Positions 54,354-64,000 of a stretch of 64,000 bases of DNA are shown here, one piece after another (position 1 is the stretch's first letter; every line of letters begins with the position of its first letter). The stretch lies in the NCBI RefSeq assembly GCF_050948215.1, contig NW_027488628.1, forward strand, positions 248,001-312,000, given 5' to 3'. Below the pieces are notes generated by a model that saw nothing but the letters and a program-made list of their open reading frames with translations, searched no databases and had not been told where the DNA came from. The translations under genes were made by a program, and so were the position numbers. Origin of the DNA: Halictus rubicundus (lineage: Eukaryota > Arthropoda > Insecta > Hymenoptera > Halictidae).

Positions 54354-55186
54354 TATCATAGAGGATAGGATAGGATAGAGGATAGGATGGGATAGAAGAT
54401 AGGATGGGATAGAGGATAGGATAGGATAGATGGTAGGATACGATAGAGGATAGGATAGGATAGCTGAGAGGATAGGATAGAGGATAGGATAGGATAGACG
54501 ATAGGATAGGATAGAGTGTAGGATATGATAGAGGATAGGATAGGATACAGGATAGGATACGATAGAGGTTGGGTAGGATGGAGGATAGGATGGGATAGAG
54601 GATAGGATAAGATAGAGGATAGCATAGGATAGAGGAATAGGATAGGATAGAGGATAGGATACGATAGAGGATGGGATAGGATAGAGGATAGGATAGGATA
54701 GAGGATAGGATTGGATAGAGGATAGGATACGATAGAGGATGGGATAGGATAGAGGATAGGATGGGATAGAAGATAGGATGGGATAGAGGATAGGATAGGA
54801 TAGATGGTAGGATACGATAGAGGATAGGATAGGATAGCTGAGAGGATAGGATAGAGGATAGGATAGGATAGACGATAGGATAGGATAGAGTGTAGGATAT
54901 GATAGAGGATAGGATAGGATGGAGGATAGGATGGAATAGAGGATAGGATGAGATAGAGGATAGGATAGGATAGAGGATAGGATATGATAGAGGATAGGAT
55001 AGGATAGAGGATGGGATAGGATAGAGGATAGGATAGTATATAGGATAGGATAGGATAGAGGATAGGATTGGATAGAGGGTAGAATAGGATAGAGGATAGG
55101 ATAGAATGGAGGATAGGATATGATAGAGGATAGGATAGGATAGAGGATAGGATGAGATAGCGGATAGGATAGGATAGAGGATAGGA
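54354..55186. repeat. 833-bp tandem duplication, copy 1
   Basis: Repeated from 55,187 at an 833-bp offset, exactly 49 units: TATCAT at 54,354 and 55,187, GTTGGGTAGG at 54,568 and 55,401. Inside, the AGAAGATAGG landmark recurs at 54,394, 54,768 and 55,227, that is at spacings of 374 (22 units) and 459 (27 units). Confidence 0.88.
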
Positions 55187-55700
55187 TATCATAGAGGATA
55201 GGATAGGATAGAGGATAGGATGGGATAGAAGATAGGATGGGATAGAGGATAGGATAGGATAGATGGTAGGATACGATAGAGGATAGGATAGGATAGCTGA
55301 GAGGATAGGATAGAGGATAGGATAGGATAGACGATAGGATAGGATAGAGTGTAGGATATGATAGAGGATAGGATAGGATACAGGATAGGATACGATAGAG
55401 GTTGGGTAGGATGGAGGATAGGATGGGATAGAGGATAGGATAAGATAGAGGATAGCATAGGATAGAGGAATAGGATAGGATAGAGGATAGGATACGATAG
55501 AGGATGGGATAGGATAGAGGATAGGATAGGATAGAGGATAAGATTGGATAGAGGATAGGATACGATAGAGGATGGGATAGGATAGAGGATAGGATAGGAT
55601 AGAGGATAGGATAGGATAGTTGGTAGGATAGGATAGAGGATAGGATACGATAGAGGATAGAATAGGATAGAGTATAGGATAGGATAAAGGATAGGATACG
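55187..55700. repeat. 833-bp tandem duplication, partial copy 2
   Basis: Matches 54,354 onward for about 400 bp, then departs near 55,590 at GGATAGTTGGTAGG. The same departure sequence occurs near 61,085, 62,038 and 63,971. Confidence 0.85.
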
Positions 55701-56110
55701 ATAGAGGATAGGATTGGATAGAGGATAGGATACGATAGAGGATAGGATAGGATGGAGGATAGTATTGGATAGAGGATAGGATAAGATGGAAGATAGGATA
55801 GGACTGAGGATAGGATGTGATGGAAGATAGGATAGGATAGATGGTAGGATACGGTAGAGGATAGGATTGGATAGATGGTAGGATACGATAGAGGATAGGA
55901 TACGATAGAGGAGAGTATAGAGGATAGGAAAGGATAGACGATAGGATAGGATAGAGGCTAGAATAGGATAGAGGATAGGATTGGACAGCGGATAGGATAG
56001 GATAGAGAATAGTATCGGATATATGGCAGGATGCGATAGAGGATAGGATAGGATAAATGATAGGATAGGATAGCGGATAGGATAGGATAGTGGATAGGAA
56101 AGGATAGAGG
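55701..56110. repeat. Diverged 390-bp module, copy 1
   Basis: Contains, in order, GGATAGTATTGG, GGACTGAGGATAGGATGTG, GATGGTAGGATACGG, GAGGAGAGTATAGAGG, GGCTAGAATAGG, TTGGACAGCGG (55,981), GAGAATAGTATCGG, ATATATGGCAGGATGCG and GATAGTGGATAGG. It is one of the most substitution-rich parts of the array. Whole copies lie at 57,780-58,185, 60,070-60,476 and 62,228-62,632. Confidence 0.88.
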
Positions 56111-57439
56111 ATAGGATAGGATAGAGGATAGTATAGGATAGATGATAGGATAGGATGGAGGATAGAATAGGATAGAGGATAGCATAGGATAGAGGAATAG
56201 GATAGGATAGAGTATAGGATTGGATAGAGGATAGGATAGAATAGAGGATAGGATAGGATAGAGGATAGGATGGGATAGAGGATAGGATAGGATAGATGGT
56301 AGGATACGATAGAGGATAGGATACGATATAGGATAGAATAGGATAGAGGATAGGATAGGATAAAGGATAGGATACGATAGAGGATACGATAAGATAGAGG
56401 ATAGGATAGGACATAGGATATGATATGATAGAGGATAGGATAGGATAGAGGATGGGATAGGATAGAGGATAGGATGGGATAGAGGATAGGATGGGATAGA
56501 GGATAGTATAAGATAGAGGATAGGATAGGATAGAGGATAGGAGAGGATGGAGGATAGGTTGGGATAGAGGATAGGAAATGTTAGATGAGAGGATAGGATA
56601 GAGGATAGTATAGGATGGAGGATAGGATAGGATGGAGGATAGGATGGAATAGAGGATAGGATGAGATAGAGGATAGGATAGGATAGAGGATGGGATAGGA
56701 TAGAGGATAGGATAGGATATAGGATAGGATAGGATAGAGGATAGGATTGGATAGAGGGTAGAATAGGATAGAGGATAGGATAGGATGGAGGATAGGATGG
56801 AATAGAGGATAGGATGAGATAGAGGATAGGATAGGATAGAGGATAGGATATGATAGAGGATAGGATAGGATAGATAATGGGATAGGATAGAGGATAGGAT
56901 AGTATATAGGATAGGATAGGATAGAGGATAGGATTGGATAGAGGGTAGAATAGGATAGAGGATAGGATAGGATGGAGGATAGGATATGATAGAGGATAGG
57001 ATAGGATAGAGGAAAGGATGAGATGGAGGATAGGATAGGATAGAGGATAGGATATCATAGAGGATAGGATAGGATAGAGGATGGGATAGGATAGAGGATA
57101 GGATAGTATATAGGATAGGATAGGATAGAGGATAGGATTGGATAGAGGGTAGAATAGGATAGAGGATAGGATAGGATGGAGGATAGGATATGATAGAGGA
57201 TAGGATAGGATAGAGGATAGGATGAGATAGAGGATAGGATAGGATAGAGGATAGGATATCATAGAGGATAGGATAGGATAGAGGATGGGATAGGATAGAG
57301 GATAGGATGGGATAGAGGATAGGATAAGATAGAGGATAGGATAGGATAGACGATAGGATATGATAGAGGATAGGATAGGATAGAGGATGGGATAGGATAG
57401 AGGATAGGATGGGATAGAGGATAGGATACGATAGAGGAT
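56111..57439. repeat. Domain B satellite
   Basis: Variant units only, with GTTGGGA...AAATGTTAGATGAG (GGAAATG at 56,574) and the TATCATAG-type module beginning near 57,257. No gene is visible. Confidence 0.75.
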
Positions 57440-58285
57440 AGGATAGGATAGATGATAGGATATGATAGAGGATAGGATAGGATAGATGGTAGAATACGGT
57501 AGAGTATAGGATAGGATACAGGATAGAATAGCATAGAGGATAGGATAGGATAGAGGATAGGATATGATAGAGGATAGGATAGGATAGGATAGAGGATAGG
57601 ATATGATAGAGGATAGGATAGGATAGAGGATGGGAAAGGATAGAGGATAGGATAGGATATAGGATAGGATAGGATAGAGGATAGGATTGGATAGAGGGTA
57701 GAATAGGATAGAGGATAGGATAGGATGGAGGATAGGATGGAATAGAGGATAGGATGAGATAGAGGATAGGATAGGATAGAGGATAGGATTGGATAGAGGA
57801 TAGGATACGATAGAGGATAGGATAGGATGGAGGATAGTATTGGATAGAGGATAGGATAAGATGGAATATAGGATAGGACTGAGGATAGGATGTGATGGAA
57901 GATAGGATAGGATAGATGGTAGGATACGGTAGAGGATAGGATTGGATAGATGGTAGGATACGATAGAGGATAGGATTCGATAGAGGAGAGTATAGAGGAT
58001 AGGAAAGGATAGACGATAGGATAGGATAGAGGCTAGAATAGGATAGAGGATAGGATTGGACAGCGGATAGGATAGGATAGAGAATAGTATCGGATATATG
58101 GCAGGATGCGATAGAGGATAGGATAGGATAAATGATAGGATAGGATAGCGGATAGGATAGGATAGTGGATAGGAAAGGATAGAGGATAGGATAGGATAGA
58201 GGATAGTATAGGATAGAGGATAGTATAGGATGGAGGATAGGATGGGATAGAGGATAGGATAGGATAGATGGTAGGATACGATAGT
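57440..58285. repeat. 2,291-bp offset block, copy 1 (holds diverged module copy 2)
   Basis: About 845 bp that recur at 59,731-60,576 with a constant 2,291-bp offset: GATGATAGG at 57,451 and 59,742, GATGGTAGAATACGG at 57,485 and 59,776, TTGGACAGCGG at 58,056 and 60,347, GATGGTAGG at 58,267 and 60,558. Both copies share GGATTCGATAGAGGAGAG, whereas the other diverged modules read GGATACGATAGAGG, which shows that these two are sisters. Confidence 0.9.
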
Positions 58286-59730
58286 GGATAGGATAGGATA
58301 AATGATAGGATAGGATAGACGATAGGTTAGGATAGAGGATAGTATACTATAGAGGACAAGATAGGATGGAGGATAGGATGGGATAGAGGATAGGATAAGA
58401 TAGAGGATAGGATAGGATAGAGGATAGGATAGGATAGAGTATAGGATAAGTTAGAGGATAGAATAGGATAGAGGATAGCATAGGATAGAGGAATAGGATA
58501 GGATAGAGTATAGGATTGGATAGAGGATAGGATAGAATAGAGGATAGGATAGGATAGAGGATAGGATGGGATAGAGGATAGGATAGGATAGATGGTAGGA
58601 TACGATAGAGGATAGGATAGGATGGAGGATAGGATGGGATAGAGGATACGATAAGATAGACGATAGGATAGGATAGAGGATAGGATATGATAGAGGATAG
58701 GTTAGATGATAGGATGAGATAGTGGATAGGATAGGATAGAGGATAGGATATGATAGAGGATAGGATAGGATAGAGGATGGGATAGGATAGAGGATAGGAT
58801 AGGATATAGGATAGGATAGGATAGAGGATAGGATTGGATAGAGGGTAGAATAGGATAGAAGATAGGATAGGATGGACGATAGGATGGAATAGAGGATAGG
58901 ATGAGATAGAGGATAGGAAAGGATAGACGATAGGATATGATAGAGGATAGGATAAGATAGAGCATAGGATAGGATGGAGGATAGGTTGGGATAGAGGATA
59001 CTAAATGTTAGATGAGAGGATAGGATAGAGGATAGTATAGGATGGAGGATAGGATAGGATGGAGGATAGGATGGGATAGAGGATAGGATGGGATAGAGGA
59101 TAGGATAGGATAAATGGTAGGATACGATAGAGGATACGATAGGATAGAGGATTGTATAGGATAGAGGACAGGATAGGATGGGTGATAGGATGGGATAGAG
59201 GATAGGATAAGATAGAGTATAGGATAGGATAGAGGATAGGAGAGGATGGAGGATAGGTTGGGATAGAGGATAGGAAATGTTAGATGAGAGGATAGGATAG
59301 AGGATAGTATAGGATGGAGGATAGGATAGGATGGAGGATAGGATGGAATAGAGGATAGGATGAGATAGAGTATAGGATATGATAGAGGATAGGATAGGAT
59401 AGAGGATAGGATGAGATAGAGGATAGGATAGGATAGAGGAAAGGATATGATAGAGGATAGGATAGGATAGAGGATGGGATAGGATAGAGGATAGGATGGG
59501 ATAGAGGATAGGATACGATAGAGGATAGGATAGGATAGACGATAGGATATGATAGAGGATAGGATAGGATAGATGGTAGAATACGGTAGAGTATAGGATA
59601 GGATACAGGATAGAATAGCATAGAGGATAGGATAGGATAGAGGATAGGATATGATAGAGGATAGGATAGGATAGAGGATAGGATGAGATAGAGGATAGGA
59701 TAGGATAGAGGATAGGATATGATAGAGGAT
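58286..59730. repeat. Domain B satellite between block copies
   Basis: Includes the partial third copy of the left-end block (about 58,620-58,790; TAGATGATAGGATGAG at 58,703) and AAATGTTAGATGAG landmarks at 59,001 (CTAAATG form) and 59,273 (GGAAATG form). No gene is visible. Confidence 0.78.
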
Positions 59731-60576
59731 AGGATAGGATAGATGATAGGATATGATAGAGGATAGGATAGGATAGATGGTAGAATACGGTAGAGTATAG
59801 GATAGGATACAGGATAGAATAGCATAGAGGATAGGATAGGATAGAGGATAGGATATGATAGAGGATAGGATAGGATAGGATAGAGGATAGGATATGATAG
59901 AGGATAGGATAGGATAGAGGATGGGAAAGGATAGAGGATAGGATAGGATATAGGATAGGATAGGATAGAGGATAGGATTGGATAGAGGGTAGAATAGGAT
60001 AGAGGATAGGATAGGATGGAGGATAGGATGGAATAGAGGATAGGATGAGATAGAGGATAGGATAGGATAGAGGATAGGATTGGATAGAGGATAGGATACG
60101 ATAGAGGATAGGATAGGATGGAGGATAGTATTGGATAGAGGATAGGATAAGATGGAATATAGGATAGGACTGAGGATAGGATGTGATGGAAGATAGGATA
60201 GGATAGATGGTAGGATACGGTAGAGGATAGGATTGGATAGATGGTAGGATACGATAGAGGATAGGATTCGATAGAGGAGAGTATAGAGGATAGGAAAGGA
60301 TAGACGATAGGATAGGATAGAGGCTAGAATAGGATAGAGGATAGGATTGGACAGCGGATAGGATAGGATAGAGAATAGTATCGGATATATGGCAGGATGC
60401 GATAGAGGATAGGATAGGATAAATGATAGGATAGGATAGCGTATAGGATAGGATAGTGGATAGGAAAGGATAGAGGATAGGATAGGATAGAGGATAGTAT
60501 AGGATAGAGGATAGTATAGGATGGAGGATAGGATGGGATAGAGGATAGGATAGGATAGATGGTAGGATACGATAGA
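59731..60576. repeat. 2,291-bp offset block, copy 2 (holds diverged module copy 3)
   Basis: Second copy of 57,440-58,285. Very similar throughout; one visible change is GCGTATAGG here against GCGGATAGG near 58,148. Confidence 0.9.
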
Positions 60577-61169
60577 GGATAGGATAGGATATAGGATAGA
60601 ATAGGATAGAGGATAGGATAGGATAAAGGATAGGATACGATAGAGGATAGGATTGGATAGAGGATAGGATAGGATTGAGGATACGATATGATAGAGGATA
60701 GGATTGGATAGAGGACAGGATACGATAGAGGATAGGATAGGATGGAGGATAGGATTAGATAGAGGATAGGAAAGGACAGAGGACAGGATACGATAGAGGA
60801 TAGGATAGGATAGAGGATAGTATAGGATAGAGGATAGGATAAGATGGAGGATAGCATGGGATAGAGGATATGATAAGATAGAAGATAGGATAGGATAGAG
60901 GATAGGATGGGATAGAGGATAGCATAGGATAGAGGAATTGGATAGGATAGAGGATAGGATACGATAGAGAATGGGATCGGATAGAGGATAGGATAGGATA
61001 GAGGATAGGATTGGATAGCGGATAGGATACGATAGAGGATGGGGTAGGATAGAGGATAGGATAGGATAGAGGATAGGATAGGATAGTTGGTAGGATAGGA
61101 TTGAGGATGGGATACGATAGAGGATAGAATAGGATAGAGGATAGGATAGGATAAAGGATAGGGTACGAT
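60577..61169. repeat. Domain B satellite
   Basis: Variant units with GGATTAGATAGAGG near 60,754, GGAATTGGATAGG near 60,935 and TTGGTAGGATAGG near 61,086. No gene is visible. Confidence 0.72.
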
Positions 61170-63103
61170 AGAGGGTAGGATTGGATAGAGGATAGGGTAG
61201 GATGGAGGATATAATTGGATGGTGGATAGGATGGGATAGAGGATACGATAAGATAGAGGATAGGATAGGATTGATGGTAGAATACGGTAGAGTATAGGAT
61301 GGGATAGAGTATAGAATAGTCTAGAGGATAGGGTAGGATGGAGGATAGGATAGGATAGAGGAATAGGATATGATAGAGGATAGGATACGATAGAGGATAG
61401 GATAGGATAGAGGATAGGATATGATAGAGGATAGGATAGGATAGAGGATGGGATAGGATAGAGGATAGGATGGGATAGAGGATAGGATGGGATAGAGGAT
61501 AGGATAGGATAGAGGATAGGATATGATAGAGGATAGGATAGGATAGAGGATAGGATGCGATAGAGGATAGGATAGGATAGAGGATAGGATATGATAGAGG
61601 ATAGGATAGGATAGAGGATGGGATAGGATAGAGGATAGGATGGGATAGAGGATAGGATGGGATAGAGGATAGGATAGGATAGATGGTAGGATACGATAGA
61701 GGATAGGATAGGATAGCTGAGAGGATAGGATAGAGGATAGGATAGGATAGACGATAGGATAGGATAGAGTGTAGGATATGATAGAGGATAGGATAGGATA
61801 CAGGATAGGATACGATAGAGGTTGGGTAGGATGGAGGATAGGATGGGATAGAGGATAGGATAAGATAGAGGATAGCATAGGATAGAGGAATAGGATAGGA
61901 TAGAGGATAGGATACGATAGAGGATGGGATAGGATAGAGGATAGGATAGGATAGAGGATAGGATTGGATAGAGGATAGGATACGATAGAGGATGGGATAG
62001 GGTAGAGGATAGGATAGGATAGAGGATAGGTTAGGATAGTTGGTAGGATAGGATAGAGGATAGGATACGATAGAGGATAGAATAGGATAGAGTATAGGAT
62101 AGGATAAAGGATAGGATACGATAGAGGATAGGATTGGATAGAGGATAGGATAGGATGGAGGATATAATTGGATGGAGGATAGGATGGGATAGAGGATAGG
62201 ATAGGATTGAGGATAGGATATGATAGAGGATAGGATTGGATAGAGGATAGGATACGATAGAGGATAGGATAGGATGGAGGATAGTATTGGATAGAGGATA
62301 GGATAAGATGGAAGATAGGATAGGACTGAGGATAGGATGTGATGGAAGATAGGATAGGATAGATGGTAGGATACGGTAGAGGATAGGATTGGATAGATGG
62401 TAGGATACGATAGAGGATAGGATACGATAGAGGAGAGTATAGAGTATAGGAAAGGATAGACGATAGGATAAGATAGAGGCTAGAATAGGATAGAGGATAG
62501 AATTGGACAGCGGATAGGATAGGGTAGAGAATTGTATCGGATATATGGCAGGATGCGATAGAGGATAGGATAGGATAAATGATAGGATAGGATAGCGGAT
62601 AGGATAGGATAGTGGATAGGAAAGGATAGAGGATAGGATAGGATAGAGGATAGTATAGGATAGAGGATAGGATAGGATAGAGGATGGGATGAGATAGAGG
62701 ATAGGATAGGATAGAGGATAGGATATGATAGAGGATAGGATAGGATAGAGGATGGGATAGGATAGAGGATAGGATAGTATATAGGATAGGATAGGATAGA
62801 GGATAGGATTGGATAGAGGGTAGAATAGGATAGAGGATAGGATAGGATGGAGGATAGGATATGATAGAGGATAGGATAGGATAGAGGATAGGATGAGATA
62901 GAGGATAGGATAGGATAGAGGATAGGATATCATAGAGGATAGGATAGGATAGAGGATGGGATAGGATAGAGGATAGGATGGGATAGAGGATAGGATAAGA
63001 TAGAGGATAGGATAGGATAGACGATAGGATATGATAGAGGATAGGATAGGATAGAGGATGGGATAGGATAGAGGATGGGGTAGGATATAGGATAGGATAG
63101 GAT
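61170..63103. repeat. 1.93-kb higher-order repeat, copy 1
   Basis: Repeated from 63,104. Offset 1,934 at ATAATTGG (61,211 and 63,145), then 1,933 at TTGATGG (61,271 and 63,204), TGCGATAG (61,556 and 63,489) and GTTGGGTAGG (61,821 and 63,754). The one-base change is a missing A in the second copy (GATACGTAAG for GATACGATAAG). The unit also contains diverged module copy 4 (TTGGACAGCGG at 62,503). Confidence 0.92.
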
Positions 63104-64000
63104 AGAGGGTAGGATTGGATAGAGGATAGGATAGGATGGAGGATATAATTGGATGGTGGATAGGATGGGATAGAGGATACGTAAGATAGAGGATAGGATA
63201 GGATTGATGGTAGAATACGGTAGAGTATAGGATGGGATAGAGGATAGAATAGCATAGAGGATAGGGTAGGATGGAGGATAGGATAGGATAGAGGAATAGG
63301 ATATGATAGAGGATAGGATACGATAGAGGATAGGATAGGATAGAGGATAGGATATAATAGAGGATAGGATAGGATAGAGGATGGGATAGGATAGAGGATA
63401 GGATGGGATAGAGGATAGGATGGGATAGAGGATAGGATAGGATAGAGGATAGGATATGATAGAGGATAGGATAGGATAGAGGATAGGATGCGATAGAGGA
63501 TAGGATAGGATAGAGGATAGGATATGATAGAGGATAGGATAGGATAGAGGATGGGATAGGATAGAGGATAGGATGGGATAGAGGATAGGATGGGATAGAG
63601 GATAGGATAGGATAGATGGTAGGATACGATAGAGGATAGGATAGGATAGCTGAGAGGATAGGATAGAGGATAGGATAGGATAGACGATAGGATAGGATAG
63701 AGTGTAGGATATGATAGAGGATAGGATAGGATACAGGATAGGATACGATAGAGGTTGGGTAGGATGGAGGATAGGATGGGATAGAGGATAGGATAAGATA
63801 GAGGATAGCATAGGATAGAGGAATAGGATAGGATAGAGGATAGGATACGATAGAGGATGGGATAGGATAGAGGATAGGATAGGATAGAGGATAGGATTGG
63901 ATAGAGGATAGGATACGATAGAGGATGGGATAGGGTAGAGGATAGGATAGGATAGAGGATAGGATAGGATAGTTGGTAGGATAGGATAGAGGATAGGATA
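63104..64000. repeat. 1.93-kb higher-order repeat, copy 2, cut by window end
   Basis: Matches the first 897 bp of 61,170-63,103 with few differences and runs off the end of the window, so the higher-order structure continues to the right. Confidence 0.9.

Larger units (their letters stand above)
1..64000. repeat. 17-bp satellite array filling the whole window
   Basis: The window is a continuous head-to-tail array of GAGGATAGGATAGGATA (GA plus three GGATA pentamers), always in the same orientation. Shorter 12-bp and longer 22-bp units arise by losing or gaining one GGATA. The consensus has 7 G, 7 A, 3 T and no C, so the + strand is strongly C-poor. Neither end reaches unique flanking DNA. I saw no inversion, no insertion of foreign sequence, no poly-A tract and no LTR or terminal inverted repeat. 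Size and layered duplications fit eukaryotic heterochromatic satellite DNA (inference). I do not recognise it as a named satellite; it is not the GGAAT of human satellites 2/3 nor a TTAGGG or TTAGG telomere repeat. Confidence 0.98.

Noticed and set aside
1..64000. CRISPR array
   Set aside because: There are no unique spacers; repeats adjoin each other with a 17-bp period and there are no cas genes.
1..64000. Bacterial iteron-type origin (17-22 bp direct repeats)
   Set aside because: Iteron clusters contain a handful of units next to a rep gene and AT-rich DNA. Here thousands of units fill 64 kb with no gene.
1..64000. Telomere repeat or human satellite 2/3
   Set aside because: The pentamer is GGATA, not GGAAT, and there is no TTAGGG, TTAGG or TTTAGGG run.
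1..64000. tRNA, rRNA or structured RNA genes
   Set aside because: The near absence of C on the + strand leaves almost no G-C pairing, and I see no tRNA-like or rRNA-like segment in any part.

Overview
This window is one uninterrupted tandem-repeat (satellite) array. I find no gene, RNA gene, transposon or unique sequence in it, and both ends are cut inside the array, so the array is longer than 64 kb. The basic unit is 17 bp, GAGGATAGGATAGGATA on the + strand, that is GA followed by three GGATA pentamers. Units of 12 bp (one pentamer fewer) and 22 bp (one more) are mixed in, and most units carry one or more substitutions. The + strand is G/A/T-rich and almost free of C. A satellite of this size with layered higher-order repeats points to eukaryotic heterochromatin (centromeric, pericentromeric, subtelomeric, or sex/B chromosome). 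The sequence alone does not identify the species or the chromosomal site.

Layout. (1) About 1-1,760 is a left segment with direct duplications. Part of it (about 590-1,012) is nearly the same as a block 46 kb away at 46,852-47,240. (2) About 1,760-24,430 is domain A, marked by variants such as GGTGATTGG, GGGGATTCGTTGG and GATCCGATAG. It holds large nested duplications: a 3.62-kb unit (5,441-9,045 and 9,046-12,667), a 5.62-kb unit (10,570-16,192 and 16,193-21,815), then 381-bp and 189-bp tandem duplications. A run of 19 perfect 17-bp units lies at 21,956-22,278, just past the end of the 5.62-kb duplication. (3) About 24,430-64,000 is domain B, marked by GATGGGATAG, GATATGATAG, GATGAGATAG and GATGGAATAG. 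Its higher-order repeats recur most often at about 2.06-2.29 kb (2,057, 2,075, 2,156, 2,195/2,246 and 2,291 bp), alongside smaller tandem duplications of 313, 527, 556 and 833 bp.

Protein coding. Very long open frames exist on the - strand (the longest is 3,196 codons, 39,831-49,421), but they follow from the repeat arithmetic. The - strand of the unit contains no stop triplet. The + strand carries one TAG in each of the three frames per unit. Because 17 is not a multiple of 3, every - frame reads the same rotating 17-residue peptide. I call none of them a gene.

The interest here is in array evolution and structure: nested duplication history, an internal boundary between variant families, linked variant haplotypes, a much-varied dinucleotide inside the unit, CpG sites found only in variant units, and G-quadruplex potential on one strand. 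I do not see evidence for an undescribed gene system.
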